Below, one piece after another: positions 1 through 10,859 of a stretch of 64,000 nucleotides of DNA. The position numbers were made by a program, and so were the translations under genes. The DNA comes from Isoetes taiwanensis (Eukaryota > Streptophyta > Lycopodiopsida > Isoetales > Isoetaceae): NCBI GenBank assembly GCA_021234155.1, contig JAJEKV010000383.1, positions 126,001 to 190,000 of the forward strand, read 5' to 3'. The notes beneath the pieces are model-generated. The model worked only from the letters and a program-made list of their open reading frames with translations, did no database searches and was not told the origin of the DNA. The first letter of the stretch is position 1. Each line of letters begins with the position of its first letter.

Positions 1-1290
1 GAATCCAACCTTCAAATCAGAAACAACCAGACACTCAACCCGAAAAGAAACCGTCACAGAGGAGCCCGAACAATACAGCCAGATCGAATCCTGGTGAGAT
101 ATGGGAAAAAACCCCTGCCCAACTAGCATCGGAGTGCCAAGTTTGCAGAGGGGACAAGAGATATGGAAAACCAGTTGGCAAGACCGAAGGAGAAAACAAG
201 AAACAACTGTCCAGAACTACACAAAAGCTAATCTGAGGCTAAATACTGAGCTGAGCAAAACGTCCAATCCATAAGACAACAAATTTCTGAAACAAGATAA
301 GTTATGCTTAACTGATTGGAAAATAAATCGGTGGATCTGTGGCGAAGCGATGTAGAAACAAGACTAGATCATGCGGGATCCTTATCCGCCCAGAAAAGAA
401 AGAGGCCAAAGCGGCAAACAGTAGCTTCCCTGCAGATGCGTAGCCGCTCTTAATATGATTGTGAGACTTCCATGAACCGCTAGGTGAATAGTTTCCGCTC
501 ATAACTACCCATCCTGGCAAGATACAACTCAGTTTGTTTGGAAGACACGACTCTCGGATCAGAAAGCACCAGCATCCAAGAACACAAGACTCTGGGATCA
601 AGGTGAGAAGGCTCCAGCATCCCATCGAATCTTCGCCATGCTGGAGCTTGAAGTCACCCACGGCAGAGCCCAAAACCCGATCAGCACAAGGGGGAAAAAC
701 CAGCAGGAAGAGAGGCGATAAAGGGACAAGTGAAAAGGGGATCCCCAGATTCAAAGATGAAAACCAATAACCCACGATTCTCATGACAAGCAGATCAGAT
801 CTTGTAGAGGTAAAGGAATAGAATAGAGAATCGAGCTCCAAAAAACTCGTAGGGCAGAGCTAGTATGAACAGAACAGAGAATCCAGCTCCAAAAGAAACT
901 GGTAGGATAGAGAAGAATGAGAAAACTAGCTGAAGAGAACGCCGATGATGAAAAAATAAAAAGAGGCTGAATAAATAGGAAGTGCGAAAAGGGACGTCCC
1001 CATCCAAGGAATGTCGGTTCTATTGCGAGCAATAGAACCGTGGCATTGTTAGCATGACTACCACATAGAAAGAAACACCGAACAATGAACTTAGAAGGTT
1101 TAGTGCAAAAAGGACCTATAATACCTAGGAATACTGCTTGGCCAAACTAACATGATTAGCACAACAGTCTTTATAGTGTCCTCCATACCATAAATAACCT
1201 ATTATGATTATGAAGCTTATAGGCCTTATTTTAAATAACATTTTCAATGATTACTATTTTCTGGAACCAGAGCCAAAACCATAACTTGTT
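1..1290. other. Unassigned AG-rich stretch
   Basis: The + strand is rich in A and G, with many short open frames on both strands but no protein motif, splice pattern or LTR signal I can recognise. Its base composition resembles the 5' part of LINE-A further along, so it could be old retroelement leader sequence, but nothing decisive supports that. Confidence 0.3.
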
Positions 1291-1299
1291 TTCAATAGA

Positions 1300-1744
1300 A
1301 TGTCTAGCGCTGCTGCAAATGTGTTACAGGCAGCCCAATCAATACAAGGCCTGGTTCATCTAGTAGGCAAGGACTTGTTTGAGAGAAGAGAACAAGATCC
1401 CAAAGGTGTTGCACACAGTGTTGTAAAATACAAGTATCTTTTCTTTCAGGCAAAATTTGTCATTATAAAAGAGTGGTGCTAAGAACTTGGCATACCGAGC
1501 AATTAAAAAGATTCAAACACATCTTCTGGTATGCTTAGCATGCAGCTTTAGCACTAGAAATTCTATTGAAAAGGTAACCGGCTTGCAAATGCTGGACCTT
1601 AAACACATTGTGGCTCATATCGTCCACTACTATAAACAAAGCCCTGTCAAGCATTTTGCAAGTATAACTCAAATCTTAGATTTGGTTAAAACCAAGTTTG
1701 GTTCTCTGAATACAGCCCATCGTGTCCAATTTGGATTTCCATGA
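1300..1744 (+). pseudogene. Unidentified coding-like remnant
   Basis: Two adjacent open stretches (1300-1482 and 1487-1744) have protein-like composition. The first begins MSSAAANVLQAAQSIQGL and the second contains the segment VTGLQMLDLKHIVAHIVHYY. They are in different frames and end at stops, so a frameshifted remnant or two exons of one gene are both possible. I do not recognise the family. No promoter or terminator is evident nearby. Confidence 0.2.
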
Positions 1745-4375
1745 ACTTACCAAAATATGTTGCACAAGTTCTTCAGGTTACATTTTGATGCATTTGGACC
1801 TAGAAAGAAGCAGCATCGTGATGCATTCGTACCTAAAAAAGAAGCAACATTGCGCAGTACACATGGTTTGAGTTGTTTGTGATTTATAGTCGAGAATCAT
1901 CTGAAAGATATTTTATTTATGGAGATGACTTATCCTCCTGATACAGTAAGAATTAATCGTTAGTCATAGATAAGTGTCTACCCAAAAGTGTTACAAGTTT
2001 AGATAAGCTTTAAATGTAGGGAGGTTTAGCCTTGGTAAAACCTAATAAGTATCTTTAACTACAAGTATATTCAACATCTAGAAGCATAGCAATCGTATAT
2101 TTGTTTCTAGCAATAGTGGCATAGAATGCATTGGCAATGTAACAAAAGTGGAAACCATACATAAGCCAGTGAAGTGAAAGAAATGCAACATCAGCTACTA
2201 GCTATGGTAACTGGATGAACAAAGTGGATGTCAACAAGTCTAATGATGCCGAGTTGAACAACATGTCTGACTGGTCCATATAATTTATGCGATGCATATG
2301 ATATTACATCTAGAATATGAAAGTAGTGCTAGCTTTTTTAACAGGTCAAGGAGTATATGGTGAGAATGATACATTAAAAATTATACGCCGTGAAATAGCA
2401 GTGCAAACATGAGGCCAGTTGAAAGTCGCCAATCACTGCAAATGGTATGCAAATAAAAAAATGTCGCAAAAGAGAGGTATACAACATAAAAAAGGTCATG
2501 CATGAAAGGATACGATCAGTAAAAAGGGATAGAGTCAAAGAAAAGACAATATGGAAGAGTTGTAAACTTAGCAAACCTAGAGCAAACCATATGCCTAGAA
2601 AGGTGTATGATTTGTTTGGCTTCCCTAGCTGCTGCTTACTCAACAATATGCAGCTAGAATATTACTTTGTGGAATGTTATGATTAGTTATGTGGAGTAGA
2701 CTTGCATCAAGTGGTCATTGGAGAAAAGACACAACCTAAAACGGTTGAGAAATATACAAAATATGGCAATTGCACCTGATGCTACAACTGACCAATTTTA
2801 TATTTTGAGTTGTGGTTCTTTAGAAACCTCTAATATAATTATTTAGAGAATGGAACTAGGCAATAACAACCACTAACGACCAAAGGATCCAACACCAGGA
2901 TGATATTTGTTTACTCAATTTCTAGAGCATCACAATAAGAAGAACGAATGAAACTACATGAATGCTTTTACCTCATTTTCCCCTTTTTTTTTGTAGCTGG
3001 TTTGATGGAGGTTTTTGAGCATCTTCGACTAAAGTTTTTAATTCGTAATGCAGCCAAAATATCTTGAGGCACATTGGTAAGATAAGTTTTTCCTAGACTC
3101 CTAGGTTGATCCATCATTGCCCTTCCAAAAATGGTTGAGAGACGCTAGAGAGAAAACAATAGAGAAAAGCCTTTTGAGAAATCAATATAGTAAATGCATT
3201 GGAAAATCCAAAATGAAAAGGTTTTAGTTAATTTTCATTTGTAAACTTACTGATCGCAGTGATGACCCGAATGTGGGTATAATGGTGAGAAAACCGGGAT
3301 GAATAGATAATGATCTACTCAAGAATCAAGATTCAAGAAATATCAACCCGCAGTAAGTCTAACGCCATTTTTTTCTACTACATCCTTCATTGAAGTAAGA
3401 GAAACAAAAAAATATTGAGCAACTCACTACACCTTCTTCTAGATGCCCAATATGTGTAAAGCATATGCTTTTACGAAAGCATTTACTTCTCTATTGCTGA
3501 GTTGTCAGAACTGCAAATTGAATTGACGGTGCGATGGCCTGCTAATGCAGGATAATGCACATTGACAGAGCCCAACCCACTTGCTTCACATTGACTAACG
3601 TTGAGTGGCAAACCCTTTCAAACCATCTGATTGGTACTAATTGGTACATCAGATGGTACAAACTGGAATATTCCTCCAAAACAAAAACAATTGAATGGGT
3701 TCTTATTAGAAAAAAAAACATAGAAGATAAAAATTAATCATGATAGCTCATTACCTATATTGGTCAAAGCATTCTTATTGGAACATTGAGTTATTTTAGT
3801 AAATGTTTGCGCCTTCGTATTTCATATTCTAAAACCTTATGCTAACACAGGATAATGCAGATTGACGGAGCATAATCCACTTGCTTTACGTCGACTAATA
3901 ATGAGTAGTAAACCCTTCCAAACCATCGGATGGTACCAATTAATATTCCTGCAGCCCAACACCCAAGCATTGAAGCAAGGGTTTGCCCTTCGGGCAACCC
4001 AAAAGGTTTAGTGAAATAATGAGAACTCTCCAATTCTTTTGAAAAATTTGCCAAAGTATTTATTATTTTAGTAGTTTTTTTCAATTTTTAATAAAATTCT
4101 CAAATTCTTATAGATTTGGCTAATTTTTTGATCATATCTTTTCAAAACATTAGCCAAAGTATAGATAGGAAAAGAATTCCATGCATAGACAAACCAAGTT
4201 CATGTTTTAAGATTAGGAAGGTCCTTAATTTATTACCCTAGATGGATCTTTGCATGTGCATCAACTTTCTTGACCTAACCAATATTGATGGGAATAACAA
4301 TAGATGCCAGTTTCATTAGCAATCTATAAGGATGGATGGATGGATATGGTTTTTAACATCTACGAAGACCAAATT
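1745..4375. other. Intergenic DNA, no gene seen
   Basis: This is AT-rich sequence with only short, unconvincing open frames on either strand. The one structured feature is the direct repeat listed at 3546-3950. A GC-rich palindrome of the form GGGTTTGCCCTTCGGGCAACCC-like lies near 3979-4000 and resembles the start of the dispersed repeat family seen at 24148 and 38700. Confidence 0.4.
3546..3950. repeat. Pair of ~105-bp direct repeats
   Basis: The block at about 3546-3650 (starting ACAGGATAATGCA-like, containing CCACTTGCTT and AAACCATC) recurs at about 3846-3950 in the same orientation with roughly four of five bases matching. The units are about 300 bp apart. This fits a local duplication or two copies of a short dispersed repeat; no coding content is seen. 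Confidence 0.6.
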
Positions 4376-5014
4376 TGTTACGGCTTAACGCCGGCTAGGG
4401 GGAGCGGCTCAGGCTCAACTCAGAAGAAGGAAAATGTGTTTTACAATTAGAAGTTATATTGTCAAGGGATAGATTAGATTTTTAAGTTATGTATTAGATG
4501 TCATAGGTTAGTTAACTAAAAGGCTTATAATTAAATCAAGAGTCCACATAATCAGGGCCGCGGCTGATAACGGGTCGCGAGGCCCTAAACTCGAACAGCT
4601 GTATCAGAGCAGCTGAACAATCCAGAAAAGGGTCGAACTGATTCTGTTAAAGGCCGAATCTAAGATATTTGAGGTCGAACTGCCTTTTCCTATAATTATC
4701 TGCCGATTGTAATAAGATATTAAGAAAAAAGGGTGATCCGGATTAAAGGTCTGATCTAGCCTTATAAATATAACGGCTGCCTCTGTAAGAATTCAATCCA
4801 GTCTGCTTAGTTCTAAAATCCTTGGCTCACTCCTGATAGCGGTTCTAGAGTCTTGAGTAATGAAGTTCTGAGTAGACTTGATCCAAGCAAGATAACGGCT
4901 TCTTGTTTGGAATCCCTGAGCCCGGTTGGGCAGTTTGCTTGTCTCCTAAAGATTGGAGCGCAGCTATTTTAGTTTCTGTTGTTTTGAGTTGTTCTAGATT
5001 TGTTATTTGTATCA
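4376..5014 (+). mobile_element. 5' LTR of a Ty3/gypsy-type element
   Basis: The segment begins TGTTACGGCTTAACGCC and ends GTTATTTGTATCA, giving the TG..CA limits of an LTR. It is followed directly by a primer-binding site and a gag frame. A TATA-like TTATAAATATAA lies near 4764-4775, suitably placed for the LTR promoter. The right edge is fixed by the primer-binding site. The left edge is chosen by the TG and is less certain, because no second LTR is present in the window to align with it. Confidence 0.5.
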
Positions 5015-5015
5015 A

Positions 5016-5029
5016 TTTGGTATCAGAGC
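5016..5029 (+). other. Primer-binding site (initiator tRNA-Met type)
   Basis: TTTGGTATCAGAGC follows the LTR end by one base. TGGTATCAGAGC is the usual plant LTR-retrotransposon primer-binding site, complementary to the 3' end of initiator methionine tRNA, where minus-strand cDNA synthesis is primed. Confidence 0.85.
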
Positions 5030-5050
5030 CAGCCCGTTCTTGAACCTGTG

Positions 5051-6093
5051 ATGATGGCCTACCGTTACAATATTCCTGATGAACAATACCAGCAGGCATT
5101 AAGAACTGCTGACTTTATTGCTACCCAGATCGCACTGCCACAACCTACATCCCTAGAAGATTATCAATTCAAATTAGAGCAGATTGCTCTACTCTATGGT
5201 TTCCTACCTAGTAACGTCAAGCCACCACCATTACCCAGAGATCCTCCACCTGCCCATCCACCACCACCTGAAAATTTGCCATTAGTTAATGGCAATCCAG
5301 AGCCTCTGATGGCAACGGAAACTGATACTCCAACTAAAAAGGATAAGGCTCCTAAATGGTTGGAAAAAGTTGATCTGCCATACTTCACTGGCGGAGTGGC
5401 TGTTAAGACAATGCAGGTAATAAGTTTCCTGGGGATTTGGGAAAAGTTCTTTGAGAGAGTAAACGCGACTGAACAAGAGAAACTGCAAGCCATGGACACC
5501 TATTTAGATGAACAAGCTCAAGTTTGGGGGCAACGCTGCAGATTGATGCAGCCTGAGGTTAACTCATGGTCAGCTTTTCGTAGTGCATTCGAAGCCCATT
5601 ACTTGCCTGCAAATTATTACAGGATATTGCAAAAAGAATGAGACCTTGTTATACAGGATGATAGAGAAACAATGTCCGAATATTATATGAACTTTAGCCA
5701 TCTGGGTTCACAAGTTAGAAACCTGGGTGAACACGAACTTTTAAGAAAGTTCGTGAATGGGTTAAGAGAGGAGATATTTGCAGAGCTAGATCTCATTGAG
5801 CCAGTCAACGGGTGAAAGCATGTTAGGGCCTACATAAAAAATTACCAAAAAGGTACTTTTCTGTGTACTTCTGTGCAGTACATAATTGTATTTTAAAGTA
5901 CCTAGACTACAAGATTGACTAAAAGAAATTGTGTTATGTTCAAGAGTAGTAGTACATACATGTTGTAAGGTACTTTGTGATGTCAAGAAGATGTTAAGAA
6001 CTCAAATATATCATCATCTTTGCCTACCCAGAGTATTTTCCAGGTAGTTTCCAAAACATGTAGGCCCTAACATGCTCTTACCCATGGAAGATG
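5051..6093 (+). pseudogene. Ty3/gypsy gag, interrupted and truncated
   Basis: The frame opens with MMAYRYNIPDEQYQQAL just after the primer-binding site. It has a proline-rich stretch (about residues 57-78), then a capsid-like core with YLDEQAQVW, SAFRSAFEAHYLP and VNGLREEIFAEL, typical of retrotransposon gag. One in-frame stop (TGA, 5639-5641) breaks it, and the frame continues to 5809. There a 274-bp inverted-repeat element is inserted. The next ten bases of the same frame appear at 6084-6093, where the Copia-1 LTR begins. No protease or polymerase of this element is present in the window. The frame starting at 5000 overlaps the LTR end, so ATG 5051 is the sensible start. Confidence 0.75.
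5810..6083. mobile_element. MITE copy 1 (GGGTNAAAGCATG family)
   Basis: This 274-bp non-coding insert begins GGGTGAAAGCATGTTAGGGC and ends with its near-perfect inverse, GCCCTAACATGCTCTTACCC. The inverted termini extend about 26 bp. It sits inside the Ty3 gag frame, which resumes immediately after it. I see no clear target-site duplication here. It shares terminal sequence with the insert at 53543-53863. Confidence 0.8.
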
Positions 6094-6602
6094 TGTTAAA
6101 ATTATGTGTCATGTGATATTCGAGCACATAAGGGAATCAGTGACCACATCTTGGCTCCCCTAGGCTAATCAGGATTCATACAAGCATTCATGAGAAGCAG
6201 TGGCAGTGAATGAAAGAAAAAAAAAGCATAGAAGTTGAAAAGTGGCGGGCAGGTACTACCCAGACGTTGCTACGCCCGCCAGAAAACGCTTGATACCCCC
6301 TGCCCGCCACTTAGGGTTTTGGGTTGACTGGTCAAACGGGTCAAAGTCAACGACAGCTGGAATTTAAGGACAGCAGGGCATCCTAATATTTAGGCAAGTT
6401 GGAAAACTTTCTATATGAAGGGCATGCACGATTTGACAAGTGTATACATCCAGGTTGATAAGAAAATAAATAGATGAATGATAGGGAAAGAGAATAACAA
6501 GCTGAGTGCAGATATATGTGCGTGTATGCAGATATAGGTGCTGATAGAAGGAGACAGAGTCTTGGCATACTTGGGTTCAAACCCCAAGCTCTGATTCTAA
6601 CA
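6094..6602 (+). mobile_element. 5' LTR of Copia-1
   Basis: The LTR starts TGTTAAAATTATG and ends GATTCTAACA, so it has matching TGTTA..TAACA termini. A primer-binding site follows directly. A TATA-like CTATATGAAG lies near 6411. The U3 part holds a perfect 14-bp inverted repeat (6240-6253 and 6299-6312, AAGTGGCGGGCAGG). Close to its end is a tRNA T-arm-like hairpin (6570-6588). It is inserted ten bases past MITE copy 1 in the Ty3 gag. No 3' LTR of this element is seen in the window. Confidence 0.85.
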
Positions 6603-6615
6603 TTGGTATCAGAGC
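6603..6615 (+). other. Copia-1 primer-binding site
   Basis: TTGGTATCAGAGC directly follows the LTR. This is the standard initiator-methionine tRNA primer-binding site of plant retrotransposons. Confidence 0.9.
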
Positions 6616-6632
6616 TATAAGATCTAGTAATC

Positions 6633-7883
6633 ATGACAACTAGATTTGGTGCAAATTTGCTGAATACAATTGAAGTTTTTAAAGGGGATGGAGGGTTTCA
6701 AATCTGGAAGGAAAGCATTAGGAGCGTGCTCGAGTTTGAAAAGTTATGGTATCTGATTGATGGTAGTGCAGTTGCAAGTGCAGGAGCGACTAGTTCAGGG
6801 GATTCAAGCTCGGCTGCTAGCTCTAGTGCATAGTCTGAAGGTGGTGCAGTAGTGTCTCGTGCAGGGGGGACTTCTGCTAGCTCAGAAGGAGATGCAGCTA
6901 AAATTATGGAAGCTCAAGCCATAATTATGTGCAAGATAGGAACTGCCTTAAAGTTAAAACTTCGAGGTATGAAGCCTAAAGATATGTGGGACTATCTGAT
7001 TAAACAGTATGAACAAAAGAGTTCCTCACAGATAGATATGTTGGAAAAGGAGTTAAGGAAGATGAAGCTTGTTGAAAAAGATAACCTAACTAATTTTTTA
7101 GAAAGGTTTGACTCTATTATTGCAGATCTTGAAGATGCTGGAAATATTTTGAGTGAGCAGTATCAGATCCTGGCTTTAGCAAGGTCAGTTTCTCATAATA
7201 GTCATTTAGCAACTTTGCTCAGAAATGTAGCTACTTCTAAGGAACATGCTATCAGAATGATACGCACTGAATTTGAGCAATCTAATGTTGCACAAGAGGA
7301 GTTAGAACAATCTGCAGAGGTATTGTACACTGGTAAGGCTAAGAAGGTTGGTTTTAAAAAATTTTCACAAGAAAAAGTAGGGCCTTGCTATTTATGTAAT
7401 CAGTATGGTCATCTGAAGAATGAATGTCCAAGTAACAGTGAAAAAGAATTGAGGTGTTTTAATTGTGAGGGCAAGGGCCATTTCTCTTTCAATTGCTCAA
7501 GTCCAAAAAGAGGAAGAGGTCTTGGTAGATCTCGAGGTTACAGAGGGGGAAGAGGCAGGACAAGTTTCAGAGGTGGTGCAAGTGTCAATATAATTGAGAA
7601 GCATGAAAGTAGTGAAGGAGAGATAGAAGATGACACCTTGGAGGTAAGCAAAAGTTTAACATGTAATGTTTCTATATCTCCAAGAAGAAATAATAACAAG
7701 TTTGTGGTTATAGATTCAGGAGCAGAGAAAAGTGTGATGTGTGATATGCACATGTTAAAAAATGTGGAAAAGAAAGAAGGTCATGTTCAGCTTGGTGATG
7801 GAGGTCTGAAAAAAATAGAAGACTCTGGAGTTTTGGAGTTGTTTGATTTGAATGGAAAACCTGTTAAGTCGTATTTAATTAAA
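6633..7883 (+). pseudogene. Copia-1 gag and protease
   Basis: The frame begins MTTRFGANLLNTIEVFKGDG, a Copia gag start, 17 bases after the primer-binding site. A single TAG at 6831-6833 interrupts a serine-rich linker, and the same frame continues from about 6834. It has a gag core (MWDYLIKQYEQKSSSQ, FLERFDSIIADLEDAG) and two CCHC zinc knuckles (CYLCNQYGHLKNEC and CFNCEGKGHFSFNC). An arginine/glycine-rich patch follows, then the aspartic protease site VVIDSGAEKSV. Coding is cut at 7883 by a 3.6-kb insertion and resumes in frame at 11530. Gag packages element RNA and the protease matures the polyprotein; with the stop and insertion this copy cannot do so by itself. Confidence 0.9.
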
Positions 7884-7929
7884 GTGGGACAAATCTCGAA
7901 TTTTGGGAATTTTGGGAATTTTTCTCGAA

Positions 7930-8350
7930 TCTCAGGGGGAGGGAGATGGGGCACACCTTGATAAGGAGAAGGGTAGGAGGAGAAGGAGGGAGGGGCCACA
8001 GGGTTGAAAGGGGAAGGGGCTAAGTTGGAAGAAGAGGGGAAGGGCTAAGTTGGGAAGAGGAGGAGGGGAGAGGAGAGAAAAAGGGCAAAAGGAGGACGGG
8101 GGAGGGAATATGTTGGAAGAAGGAGGAGGGAAAGGGGGAGGGGGAGGGAAGGGGCAGGGGGGAGAGAGAGCAAAGAGGCAAACGAGGAGGGGAGGGTAGA
8201 GAAGAGCAAAAGGGCAAAAGAGGAGAGGTGGGGGCAAAGGGGGCAAGGGTCTCCCCCCAACCTTTCCAAAATAATGGTGGGCAAGGGGCAAGAGGAGGGG
8301 GAAGAGGAGAAGGGGAAGGGGGGAGAGTGAGGGAAGGGGGGAGGGAAAGC
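7930..8350 (+). repeat. Purine-rich (GGA/GGGGA) low-complexity tract
   Basis: About 420 bases are almost entirely G and A on the + strand, with many runs of three to five G. Long proline/leucine-rich frames on the opposite strand are by-products of this composition and are not genes. The tract has the G-run spacing needed for G-quadruplexes. Confidence 0.8.
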
Positions 8351-8699
8351 CAAAAATAACTAAACCCCTTGAGATTAAAAAAGATTAATATTAAAATATA
8401 ATTAATAATTTCTTTAATTAAATATAAAATATTTTAATTAATTAAATAAAAAAATATAAACCTTTCTCTTCTCGACTAGTGAGTCGAGAATTGGAAAAAG
8501 GATCCCCTTTTACACCGGAGGAGCAAGTCAAAGGCGGCGCAAGGCCTCCAGTCTGCGGATAGCCTCTCCCTATGATCCGATCCGAAGAGTAGCCATGTTT
8601 CTTTGTTTCACGGCCGCTCGCACCACAACACAACATTCGAATGTTTATGAAATCGTGGCTGTTCTTTTCGGTGGTGCTAGGAAAGTCCCCTTGCTCCCC

Positions 8700-9088
8700 G
8701 CTACTTGTTTAAAGTTGGCTTCCACTTCCACCAGGAAGCCGCCTCAAAGATCGATGCCGATTTAAATTTGACAATTTGTGCAATCTTTGTTGTGTTCTCG
8801 CCTAATATTCTCTTAGGCGACGGTCTTGTTATCAGCCCTGTCTTGCCGATGGACTTGGGACTTTTCATCAACATTACCCCTGCTTTTGCCGATTTTTGTG
8901 CACTCACAACTCCATTTTCTTTTCGTATTCTCCTGAACCCCGCTTTTCTTATTAGCTGCACAACAACGATACTCTCGTCGAATGCTGGAACACGCATAGT
9001 TCATAAGTTATTTGAAGTTGTTCTTACCTTGAGGAGCTTTTGCTTGCTTGGATTTGGAAGCGGGGAAGGGCTTGCCAGAGAACGACAT
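8700..9088 (-). pseudogene. Possible captured host gene 5' fragment
   Basis: On the reverse strand an ATG near 9088 opens MSFSGKPFPASKSKQAKAPQ, followed by a good splice donor (CAAG|GTAAGAAC). About 70 bases later an acceptor-like TTGTTGTGCAG precedes a basic segment (NKKSGVQENTKRKWS in one frame, KAGFRRIRKENGVVSAQ in another). The reading is plausible as a first exon and part of a second from a basic, perhaps nuclear, host protein, but I do not recognise the family. Its location inside a DNA transposon would fit gene-fragment capture. The opposite-strand 131-codon frame across the same bases looks less protein-like. Confidence 0.3.
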
Positions 9089-10196
9089 CAGAACAAATAA
9101 GCAATTTCAAACCGTCATCGCAATTCTCCATCGAGAATGCCAATTCTTTTCTCATGGAGCGACATCGGATTCACTGCTGCAATTGAAGTGTTGTATGCTT
9201 TCTAATGTCCAAATCTCTCCATCATTACCTCTTGCGGGTTTTGGCTTTGCATCGTGTCTGTATTATAAGTTCTTCCGAAGCTTTGCGTTGTATCAAGATC
9301 TTGGAAAATCGTTGTAACCGGAAGAAAGGTGATTCGAAAGTAAATTGGAAGCGAAAAAAGCCCGAATCGGGGCGCCTATAAGCCGGCTCTGCCTCCGACT
9401 CCGCTCACGTAAATCATGCTCGCATCTCCCAAGATCCGCCACGATCTTGACCATCTCGTTAACACATGGTGCGCGGATTCTAATAAGAGAGAAGAAGATT
9501 GCCTAGCAGATTAGGCGTTTTGCCAACGCCGGATCTTCAACGCAACCGGAGATGAAAGGAAATGGTTCTTGGATAGCACATCTCCGCTTCCATGCCATAG
9601 CGGGATCTTGAGACTTCGCCATAGCCAGCCCACGATTTCGTAGTAAGTGTACCAAATTTCTTCTTCTAAAAGGTGCGTACCAAATCTCCCCCCATTCAAT
9701 TTCAAATTTCGAAAATCCCCCTTTTCAATTTCAAATTTCGAAAATGTCCCCTTTTCAATTTCAAATTTCGAACTTAAGAGGTGGGAGGAAAAAAAAGCCA
9801 AATACTGAGAGAAAAAGCGGAATAATAGTGTGTACTCAAAAAAAAAAAAATACGGATACTGATATATATACGGTTATTTTCTAAGGTTAATGGAAAAAAA
9901 TAGCGGGTAATGCGTACCAAATTTTAAATTTCTAGGATACCATTAATTGGGCTATAATTTTATTAGTGTAAAAGCCCATATAAATATTTGAATTTTTGTC
10001 ATAAAATTGATAGCATGGTTGTGTGCTTGTATAATCATATTTTACACTTATGTTGACCTTAGAGGTGCTAGGCATATAATTCTTATGTCTAAGATAAAAA
10101 GTTGGCTTATACAAGATAATAGTATACTTTAAATTAGTTCACTTTATTTCTAATGCTAATGCGTGCATTATGAAATTGTAGTATAAAGTACTAAAG
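9089..10196. other. Non-coding interior of the 3.6-kb element
   Basis: No convincing coding region is seen. A short internal repeat, TTTCAATTTCAAATTTCGAAAAT-like, occurs three times around 9698-9772, and a poly(A)-rich run lies at 9838-9850. Confidence 0.4.
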
Positions 10197-10316
10197 TCTG
10201 CTAATTAAGGTGTGCTAGTTTATACTAGCACACATTAGTATTAGCACACATTGCACAGCACATTAGTATTTAGCACACATTAGTATGTAACAATTGTTTT
10301 TATACTAGCACACATT
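10197..10316. repeat. Short TAGCACACATTAGTAT repeats
   Basis: The motif TAGCACACATTAGTAT and close variants occur several times between 10210 and 10316, next to the left end of the nested inverted-repeat element. Together with the surrounding AT-rich sequence they may be its insertion target. Confidence 0.5.
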
Positions 10317-10823
10317 GTTCTTAGGGCCATTTTTGGAAAATACAGGCCAAGGGTTTTTCGACGCGGCGCCAGAAAGGCAACTCAAAGCGAAAAATGCAGT
10401 TTTTAGGGGTCATAGGGCCTTTCTCGACTCTTGGTCGAGTCGAAAGATAAATAAAGCGAAAACGGGTTTTGGGGTCGAAGGCTGACCCCTAAAACCACGT
10501 TTAAACTGAGCTGTCTTTTCATCGACTCGGCAGAAAGGCCTTCGACCCTAAAACCTGGATTTTCAAGAGTCCTTTTCGACGGTCGAAAGGCCCCATGATT
10601 TAAAACCGCATTTTTTTGAGCTGCCGCTTCGACTTCGCTGAAGTCGAGAAAGGCCCTATCACCCCTAAGAACTGCATTTTTTTTGAGCCTTTTTCGGCTT
10701 CGTGAGTCGAGAAAGGCCCTATGACCCCTAAAGCTTGTGTTTTTCGTTTTGGTGCCTTTTTTCGACTTACGAAGTCGAGAAAGGCTCCTCGCCCGTGTAT
10801 TTTCCAAAAATGGCCCTAAGAAC
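10317..10823. mobile_element. 507-bp TIR element with internal palindrome array
   Basis: Termini of 28 bp are perfect inverses: GTTCTTAGGGCCATTTTTGG and eight further bases at 10317-10344, with the complement at 10796-10823. The interior is an irregular array of about six units of roughly 70 bp. Each carries a small palindrome of the form TCGACTTNNNAAGTCGA followed by GAAAGGCCCTATGACCCC and a T-rich run. No coding capacity is believable. A target duplication is not obvious, so the superfamily is undecided. Confidence 0.8.
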
Positions 10824-10859
10824 ATGTGGTTTTATTTTTTTTTTTTTTGCATGTAGCAT

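Noticed and set aside
3842-4084. Reverse-strand 80-codon frame
   Set aside because: It overlaps the direct repeat and has no motif or context supporting a gene.
6570-6588. Possible tRNA gene at a T-arm-like hairpin
   Set aside because: No acceptor, D or anticodon arms are found around it, and it lies inside an LTR.
7932-8353. Several long proline/leucine-rich reverse-strand frames
   Set aside because: They are produced by the purine-rich low-complexity tract and show no domain.
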